A DNA stretch of 64,000 bases from Nannocystis pusilla (GTDB lineage Bacteria; Myxococcota_A; Polyangia; Nannocystales; Nannocystaceae), in the NCBI RefSeq assembly GCF_026626665.1, contig NZ_JAPNKE010000002.1:11428001-11492000 (forward strand), given 5' to 3'. The notes under the pieces are model-generated. The model saw only the letters and a list, made by a program, of their open reading frames with translations. It was not told where the DNA came from and did no database searches. Position numbers and translations under genes: made by a program. Shown here piece after piece: positions 40,694-64,000 of the stretch (positions within the stretch are counted from its first letter, which is position 1; each line of letters starts with the position of its first letter).

Positions 40694-41132
40694 GGACAGT
40701 ACCTCACTGCGTTTGAGTCCCAATGTCAAGGTCGTTGCATCGTTTTCGCGGTCGCGCACCGCGCGCGACTTTGCGTCGAGGAGCTCGCTACGGCCCCGTC
40801 TGGTACGCGTGAACGCTCTCGCCCGGCGTGCTCGCCCGTCGCGAACGATTCATCGCGCATTGCACTGCGAGGCCTCCGAGCCCGCCCGCGGGGGGCGTCT
40901 TTCCGGAGCACCTGATGGGATGCTCGTAGGGTTCGGCGGAGCCCGTGTGACACGAGTCCGATCGTCGCTCGGGCGGCCCCCTCGATCGCCGCTCGCGCGC
41001 GTGCACCATCGTGATCCTGTGCATCGTCGTCGTGCGCCTCGCGGCGCGCTGCGGGTGTTGACGGCGAACGTTCGACGTGCGAGCGTCCTGTCGTTCTCCA
41101 CATCTGGATCTCCACCGATCAGGAACACTTCC
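40694..41132. other. Divergent region between the DUF697 operon and the NRPS-cluster plus arm
   Basis: About 440 bp. A TTGACA (minus strand, about 40727-40722) lies about 30 bp before the DUF697 start, but the matching -10 is poor. Nothing with coding character was seen. It must hold the promoter of the mbtH/exporter pair. Confidence 0.45.
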
Positions 41133-41363
41133 ATGCGCGAAGACGAGACGGATGACACCCGGCTTTACGAGGTGGTCATCAACCACGAGGAGCAGTACTC
41201 GATTTGGTCCGCCGACCGCGAACTGCCGGCCGGATGGCGCAAGGCGGGCAAGAGCGGCACCAAGCGAGAGTGCCTCGCCCACGTCGATGAAGTGTGGACC
41301 GACATGCGGCCGCTGTCCTTGCGGCTCGCCATGGCACAGGCCGCGGAAGAGCGGACGGGCTGA
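41133..41363 (+). CDS. MbtH-like NRPS chaperone
   Basis: A 76-residue protein starting at the ATG at 41133 with AGGA upstream. The family signature is complete: VVINHEEQYSIWSADRELPAGWRKAG, then ECLAHVDEVWTDMRPLSLR with the invariant Trp residues and the DMRP-x-SLR end. MbtH-like proteins bind and stabilise adenylation domains, so it should serve the synthetase encoded on the opposite strand from 61.0 kb. It precedes the exporter by 33 bp on the same strand and probably shares its transcript. Confidence 0.95.
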   Translation: MREDETDDTRLYEVVINHEEQYSIWSADRELPAGWRKAGKSGTKRECLAHVDEVWTDMRPLSLRLAMAQAAEERTG

Positions 41364-41396
41364 GCCCGCCTGACCCGCGTACGACGGCATCGATTC

Positions 41397-43030
41397 ATGA
41401 CTATCGTCGAACTGTTCCTCGACGAGGCGGGGAAGGAGCGGCGCGGGGTGCTGGCCGCGGCCAGCCTCGCCGGCGTCGCCAACGTGCTGGTGCTCGCATT
41501 GGTCAATGCGGCCAGCGCTTCGTCCGACCCGACCGAATTCCGCGTGTTTGCGATGTTCGCCGTGGGCGTCATCCTGTACGCCGTCGCGGGGCGCGCCACG
41601 TACCACCGCTGCGTGGCCATCGTCGAGTCGGCGCTGCACCGCATGAAGACCCGGATCGTCGACAAGATCGAGCACACCGATCTCGCCAGCATCGAACGCA
41701 TCGGCTCCGCCGAGATCTTCGACCGCCTCACGGAGAACGTGGCGGTGATCTCCGGATGGGCGGGGAACATGGCCCACGTGCTGCAGTCGGCCAGCATCTC
41801 CGTGTTCGCCTGCCTCTACCTCGCGTACGTGTCGCCGACTGCGTTCGTGCTGCTCGCGCTGCTGACCGCGATCAGCGTGAGCATCTACCGCGCCAGGCTC
41901 CGCGAGCTCGACGGCTACTTTCAGGAGAAAGCCGAGACCCGCCTGCGCTTCTTCGACTCGCTGACGGATCTGCTGCGCGGCTTCAAGGAGGTCAAGTACA
42001 GCCGGCGTCGCGGCAGCGAGCTGCGCGCCGGCATCGTCGCTCACTCCGAGCGGATGCGCCGCGCGACCGTCCAGTCCGGCCGGATCTTCGACGACAACTG
42101 GATCTTCGCCAATTGCAGCCTGTTCGCGCTGCTCGGCACCGTCGTGTTCGTGCTCCCCCAGTACGTCCCCACCGACACCGCGATGACCGGCACCCTCGTC
42201 GCCGGCACGATGTTCATCTGGGGTCCGCTCAGCGGCATCATCAACGGCGTGGCCGCGTTCACCCGCTCCAACCAGGCGCTGGCCGAGATCGCGGCGCTCG
42301 AGGCCAAGCTCGACGCGGCCGGCCTCGAGAGCTCCGAGCCCGGCGAGGACCCCTGGGGCGGGCGCTTCTCGTCGATCGAGCTGCGCGGCCTTCAATACGG
42401 TCACGCCGGGGGCACCGATCGCGGCTTTCACATCGGGCCGATCGACCTCACCGTGAACGCCGGCGAGGTGCTGTTCATCGTCGGCGGCAACGGCAGCGGC
42501 AAGACGACCCTGGTCAAGACGCTCACCGGCCTGTACGCGGCGAGCGGTGGCCGACTCGTGGTCGACGGCATCGCCGTCGACCCGCGCAACGCCGCCGCCT
42601 ACCGCGAGCTGTTCACGACGATCTACTCCGACTTCCACCTGTTCTCGCGCCTCTACGGCCTCGCCGACGTCGACGCGAGCGAGGTCCACCGCCTGCTCGG
42701 GCAGATGCACCTCCGCAGCCAGACGTCGTTCGCCGACGGGGCTTCACCAAGCGCGAGCTGTCGACCGGCCAGCGCAAGCGCCTGGCGATGATCGTCGCGC
42801 TGCTCGAGGACCGCCCGATCTACGTGTTCGACGAGTGGGCCGCCGACCAGGACCCCGAGTTCCGCAAATACTTCTACACCGAGCTGCTCCCCACGCTCCG
42901 GGCCCGCGGAAAGACCGTGCTCGCGGTCAGCCACGACGACCGCTACTTCTCCTGCGCAGACCGGGTCATCACGATGGAGCAGGGACAGATCCGCAGCATC
43001 CAGCGCGCTGCGGACGGCGCCGGTCCTTGA
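41397..43030 (+). CDS. SyrD/PvdE-type cyclic peptide ABC exporter, frameshifted
   Basis: The ATG at 41397. The N-terminal half is a six-helix ABC exporter domain (VLAAASLAGVANVLVLALV, VFACLYLAYVSPTAFVLLALL, LFALLGTVVFVLPQYV). The nucleotide-binding domain has the Walker A motif VGGNGSGKTTLVK, a Q-loop region IYSDFHLFSRLYGLAD, and, beyond a frame change near 42740 (deletion sign), the signature LSTGQRKRLAM, Walker B IYVFDEWAADQDP and His switch AVSHDDRYF. The modified signature and the Glu-Trp-Ala-Ala-Asp-Gln-Asp run are hallmarks of the SyrD/PvdE subgroup that exports lipopeptides or siderophore precursors. Repaired length is 545. It is the dedicated exporter of the NRPS product by context. 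Confidence 0.92.
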
Positions 43031-43070
43031 CCCGTTCGGGGCGATCGCTGTCGGGCGCGCGGTGCTCATC

Positions 43071-43771
43071 TCATCCTGGGTGGCTCGGCGGAAACGCGGC
43101 GTCCAGGACCGCCTCCCAGTTGACCGGCAGCTGCGGTACGCCGGCGGCGGCGATGCGCACGGTGAGCTCGTCGCGGGCGGTGATGCCGAACCTCCGGACG
43201 TAGGCCGACAAGTACTCCGGGCGGGAGAACAGGAACATCAGATCGGTGAGCTGCATCGGGCGAATCACCAGCATCGGGTGCGGCGCTTCGAGCGGGCGGT
43301 AGTCGGGGTTGTGCAAGCCGGGCTCGCGGCAGCCGGGATAGACTGGCCGATCATCAGACCCTGGGCGGTGATCTCGGGCTTGAGCGCCTGTTGTATCGGG
43401 TCGATGAACCACGGCCCCGCGTCGTTCGGCAATTCGGGGAATAGGGTCAGGATGGCGCGGAACTCACGGCCCATCCCGGTGGTGGGGAGCTCCGTGGGAA
43501 AGCGTGCCACCAGCGCGCGGATCACCGACTCCACGGCGGCGGGGTGCAGCTCTCCTTCGTACACATGGAAGCGGATCGATCGAAACCGGTTCAGGCCGGG
43601 CTCGACAAAGGGACACACGGACCCCTTGCGACCGATGATCGGGTTCGGCCTGGAGATGAACGTCTTGAGCCACGTCCGCACCTCCCGCAGTTGCGCGCGT
43701 CGCTGCCGGGAGACCGGCGCTCTGCTCGTCGAGATGCTCGGCGCAGAGCAGCCGAGCTTGCGATGGATCTG

Positions 43772-43781
<10 letters not shown>
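43071..43781 (-). CDS. DUF6875 protein at the end of the NRPS operon, two frame breaks
   Basis: The central part, LREVRTWLKTFISRPNPIIGRKGSVCPFVEPGL, is the DUF6875 hallmark (Cys-Pro-Phe), and RFHVYEGELHPAAVESVIRAL and AILTLFPELPNDAGPWFIDP follow. The frame changes near 43340 to give EAPHPMLVIRPMQLTDLMFLFSRPEYLSAYV and the stop at 43071. A second change near 43700 (two-base loss in a GC repeat) joins QARLLCAEHLDEQSAGLP to the core. The likely start is TTG at 43781, overlapping the NRPS stop. DUF6875 proteins are repeatedly found in NRPS and other biosynthetic clusters; their chemistry is unknown. Here it is the only extra gene on the NRPS transcript. Confidence 0.8.
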
Positions 43782-61032
<17,251 letters not shown>

Positions 61033-61541
61033 CGTAGGTCCTGATCGATTCCCCTGGCATCCATCCGCGCGCAGGCCACACCGAGCGTCGTACCGATCAC
61101 GCTCGTGCCCGCGGGTCGACCTCGGGTCCGGCCTCTCGTGATCGATCTCGGCAACCTCGCCTCCCTCACCTTCGAGTGCGATGGCGGTGCCGCCGTCGCT
61201 GACGCCCTGCGGGGATCCGGAGCTTGCCGTCATCGCGGAAAACCGCGTTCACATTCGGCTCGTCTTCGAAGAGAGAAAAGACATCATCGTGCTCCGGGCG
61301 TGGGCCCCCGCGACCGTGACGGACGCGCGGCCGTTTCTGCCGTATTTCGCTCGAGCGTCGCGTATTCATAAATGACGGATTGGTCGGGGAAATCGACCGA
61401 GGCCGTGGTGTGCTGACGTCATCGCGGGCTGGTGGGCGCCCAATGGGCGCCCAATGGGCGCCCGAGCGGACAGCGTAGAGTGCGATTGCACGCCTGCTCA
61501 CGTGTGTCGGCGACCCCATCGACTCGGGCGAGGCGGCAGGC
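61033..61541. other. Promoter side of the NRPS gene, no gene
   Basis: About 510 bp. It contains an AT-richer patch around 61335-61378 (GTATTTCG, TATTCATAAATGA) that could hold the minus-strand NRPS promoter, and a three-unit palindromic array at 61433-61464. No coding frame is convincing. Confidence 0.45.
61433..61464. repeat. Three tandem TGGGCGCCCA palindromes
   Basis: TGGGCGCCCAA is repeated two and nine-tenths times with an 11-bp period (the last unit ends CCCG). Each unit is a perfect 10-bp palindrome. It lies about 400 bp upstream of the NRPS start and 80 bp downstream of the multicopper oxidase stop. A helical-turn-phased operator array, or a relic of slippage, are both possible. Confidence 0.7.
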
Positions 61542-63487
61542 TCAATCGGCCTCGCAAGAGTCGTCCACCGGCGGCGCCGGGCATGCCGTCTGCTGCACCT
61601 CGACGATCTGCATCATGCCTTCATCCTCGTGCTCGAGGATGTGGCAGTGCAGCACGTACTGTCCCTGGTAATGCAGGAAGCGCGACAGGAACTTGAGGGT
61701 GCCGTCGGCGTTCGTGCCGCTGGTGGGAATGAGGCAGGTGTCGCGCCAGATCGGCCGGGCCGGGGTCTTCCCGTTGATCGACGTCACCAGGAACGAGTTG
61801 ACGTGGATGTGGAAGGGGTGAACCGACGCTCCCGCGGTGTCGGTGAACTTGTTGACGAGGGTCCATTCCTCCACGGCGCCGAGGAGGATGCACTGGTCGA
61901 CACGACTCATGCAGAACGTTCTGCCGTCGATGAGGAAGTGCGCGCCGGAAGCGTCCTGGGTCACCTCGAATTCGACCTGGCGGGTGTTCGTGACCTCGTT
62001 GCCCGGCTTCGCCGTGTCGTCGAACGACGGGTAGAGCGCGGGCGGCGTGAGCACTTGGGGGATCTGAAGGCGCGTGTCCGGATCTCCCGAGACGATCACG
62101 GTGGCGAGGACTTGCGGCGCCCAGCAGACGAAGTCGAGGTAGCCGAGCGCCACCATCTGGTAGGTGCCCGCCGGGAATTGCACGAGCAGGTCCACGCGGC
62201 CCCCCGGCGGGACGACGTACTCGACCTCGGACACGGCGTCGGCGAGCGGCATCTTCAGGGGGGCGCCGTACGTGATCCCGTCGGTCGCGACTTGATAGTA
62301 CGCGGCCGACTTCGCCCGCAGCGCGTCCCGGTCGAGCATGGGCGGGCCGTTCGAGGAGGCGCACGAATAGCCGAACGGGTCGTAGTCGGGCTTCGGCAAC
62401 GACGTCGTCGCGTCCAGCCGATCGTCCGGCACGCGGAGGAAGGCGATGTCCAGCGGAGCGCGAAAGCCCGTGTGGAGCACACGAAGGCGCTGCACCTCGC
62501 TCGGGCGCATGCGAAGGACCGGATTCAGCTGGCCGTTGACGTGGAAGAAATCGTCGACGCCGGGGGGCAGGGGACCGGAATGGCCCATCTCACCATACGT
62601 GGCGAGGCGGGTCTTGCCGTCGCACGAATCCATGGTCTGGATCATGTACTCGCCGACGACGAGGAGCTGCTCCTTGCCCTGCCCCGGCCCGGGGTCGGGA
62701 GAGAACAGCCTGTCGAGGTCGTCCTTCTCCTCGTCGCGAATGATGAGCGCCCCGACCATGCCGCCCGCGACCTGGATCGCCGTCGATCCGTGCATGTGCG
62801 GGTGGTACCAGTAGGTCCCGGCCGGGTGATTGGCCTTCGTCCCGTCCGGCATCTCGATGTCTCGCGGGATGTCGAAGACGAAGTCGTAGCTCTCACCGGG
62901 ACCGATCACCAAGAAGACGTCATCCCCGGGCGGCCCGGGGTCGACGTGCAGGCCGTGCGTGTGGAGGTTGGTCGAATTGTTGTGAGTGCCCGCCCCGTGC
63001 CCGCCGCCGTGCCCACCGCCGCCGCCGGTGCCCATGCCGCAGTCCTGAGGGTCCACGGCGCTGTCGTCGTCCGGAAGGCCGTTGATGAGCTTCAGCTTGA
63101 GCCGATCGCCCGGGCGGAGCTCGATGCTCGGCCCCGGGACGATCCCCGTATACGCCGCATCGCCGAGGCTCGACTCTCCTTGATTGACCTTGAGGCCCGT
63201 GTACGCGCGGGTCATGAACGTGTACTGGCCCACCGTCACTTCGGTCTCGGTGATGGTCATCTCGATGTCGAGGACGCCGTCCCGGAGCGGACACTGGCGG
63301 GCGTGAAGAGCTCTCCATTCGAAACCGGTGGAGGATTGCCGTCATCCCCCGGACTGCAACCTGTGAGCTCGGGCAGCAGAAGGCCCGCGCCGAGCGTGGC
63401 GCCCACCGTGAGGAAGCCGCGTCGATCGAGCTTTAGCGCGACATGGGACCGGTTGCTGCCAGGCGAAGGCTTTTTCTGGAGGGTCAT
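61542..63487 (-). CDS. Tat-exported multicopper oxidase, frameshifted near the N-terminus
   Basis: The ATG at 63487 leads to LKLDRRGFLTVGATLGAGLLL, a twin-arginine signal, followed by ELTGC, a possible lipobox. The frame changes near 63283 (deletion sign), joining FTPASVRS to DGVLDIEMTITETEVTVG. Copper ligands are complete: LHTHGLH, WYHPHMHG, HPFHIHVNSF and HCHILEHEDEGMM, with the Cys-His bridge and the type 1 Met. Between the first strands and the first HxH lies a Gly/His-rich loop (CGMGTGGGGGHGGGHGAGTHNN), which may help load copper. It should oxidise metal or phenolic substrates outside the cytoplasm. Repaired length is about 648. It faces the NRPS promoter region but shares no obvious pathway with it. 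Confidence 0.9.
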
Positions 63488-63550
63488 AAAGCTTCTCGTC
63501 GAGCCTCGGGGCGGATGGGTCCGCCTTCGGTTCAGGTTTCGCCGGAGGAC

Positions 63551-63639
63551 GACCGGCCATTGCGAGGCGCAAGGGTGAAGAGCCAGGACCCTCCCGCTGC
63601 GATCCAAAAAACTTCGGGCTTTTTCGCGCCTTCGCAGGC
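63551..63639 (+). repeat. Left arm of an imperfect inverted repeat
   Basis: About 88 bp. The first 20 bases (GACCGGCCATTGCGAGGCGC) are identical to the right arm read on the minus strand, and similarity continues with small gaps to the end (TTCGCGC, CTGCAGG). Confidence 0.7.
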
Positions 63640-63840
63640 GCATCTTCGCGCTCGCTCGACGGGGGACGAGCGTCGACGTCGACGGCGTCGGCGGCAGGGG
63701 CAGCAGAGCCCCCAGGTCGGCGGCCTCGAAGCCATGCTGAGGCGCCACGGACTCGTGCGTGAACCGGTGGCCGCTCCGCTCCCGGGCCCCTGCCATGCAC
63801 GACGCGGCGGGCTGATCCGGCCCGGACCGAAAATGGCCCC

Positions 63841-63925
63841 TGCAGAGCGCGAAACGAGTCCGAATTCTTGCGGAGCGAATCCCGACGCTCCCGGCGCTTC
63901 ACCTCGCGCCTCGCAATGGCCGGTC
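63841..63925 (-). repeat. Right arm of the imperfect inverted repeat
   Basis: Reverse complement of 63551-63639 with about two thirds identity overall and a perfect 20-bp outer edge. The two arms enclose about 200 bp without a gene. Confidence 0.7.
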
Positions 63926-64000
63926 CCGCCGCGAGCTGCCCGATAGCGAAGCAACCCCCAATGGAAGTCACCCACGCTCTCGAAGCGGCGATCGATTCAT

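Larger units (their letters stand above)
63488..64000. other. Upstream of the multicopper oxidase, no gene
   Basis: Open frames on both strands are low-complexity Arg/Pro/Ala shadows. The stretch holds the inverted repeat pair and, inside the left arm, AAAAAACTTCGGGCTTTTT, a short A/T-flanked hairpin that might act as a terminator. The window ends without another start. Confidence 0.45.

Noticed and set aside
63600..63625. AAAAAACTTCGGGCTTTTT as a Rho-independent terminator
   Set aside because: The stem is A/T-only with a weak GC core and no gene ends nearby on the matching strand.

Overview
This is high-GC, gene-dense DNA with the gene content of a myxobacterium, most likely the Nannocystis/Plesiocystis/Polyangia side of the phylum. 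The supporting traits are many Sec/Tat lipoproteins, ADYC-type lipoproteins, large Ser/Thr kinases carrying TPR tails, an RCC1-type lipoprotein, a Cys-rich secreted protein with a MYXO-CTERM-like tail, FHA, SMI1/KNR4 and VWA proteins, and a large non-ribosomal peptide synthetase (NRPS). No rRNA, tRNA, CRISPR array or complete insertion sequence was seen. Species cannot be fixed from the sequence alone.

Layout. 0-8 kb: a CxxCH lipoprotein, a fragment of a Ser-dehydrogenase-like (SDH_sah) protease, an HExxH protein, an RCC1-like lipoprotein and several hypotheticals. 8-11.7 kb: two fused alpha/beta-hydrolase proteins (hydrolase-methyltransferase and SnoaL-hydrolase) divergent from an XRE/MmyB-type repressor, with two TTACC-N5-GGTAA palindromes between them. 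11.7-22.3 kb: amidohydrolase, class III nucleotidyl cyclase, an internally duplicated 213-residue protein, fatty-acid hydroxylase, PASTA protein, imine-reductase-like protein, and an FHA/SMI1 pair. 22.9-31.3 kb: two paralogous pairs, each an ADYC lipoprotein beside a membrane Ser/Thr kinase with TPRs. 31.5-37 kb: VF530 protein, DbpA helicase, lipoproteins, MYXO-CTERM protein and VWA lipoprotein. 37.4-40.7 kb: a membrane-anchored solute-binding protein convergent with an SPFH/small-membrane/DUF697 operon. 41.1-61.0 kb: the NRPS cluster. 61.5-63.5 kb: a Tat-exported multicopper oxidase. The last 0.5 kb carries a pair of inverted 85-90-bp repeats.

The NRPS cluster has an MbtH protein and a SyrD/PvdE-type peptide exporter on the plus strand. 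On the minus strand is one five-module synthetase of about 5,750 residues (A-PCP / C-A-PCP-E / C-A-PCP / C-A-PCP / C-A-PCP-E) followed by a DUF6875 protein. By-eye specificity codes give Ser - X - Ser - X - Gly-like, with the same unknown code for both X. There is no thioesterase and no starter condensation domain. Three condensation domains carry HHIITDEWS instead of the usual HHxxxDGWS. Two of them directly follow the Ser modules. Release chemistry and product are open questions and make this the most interesting locus.

Quality caveat. About 18 otherwise convincing genes are broken by reading-frame shifts, and nearly all of these have the sign of a one-base deletion. At one NRPS break the intact paralogous copy has a run of seven G and the broken copy six. 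I therefore read these breaks mainly as homopolymer undercalls in a long-read assembly, not as pseudogenes, and give full repaired spans for the affected genes.
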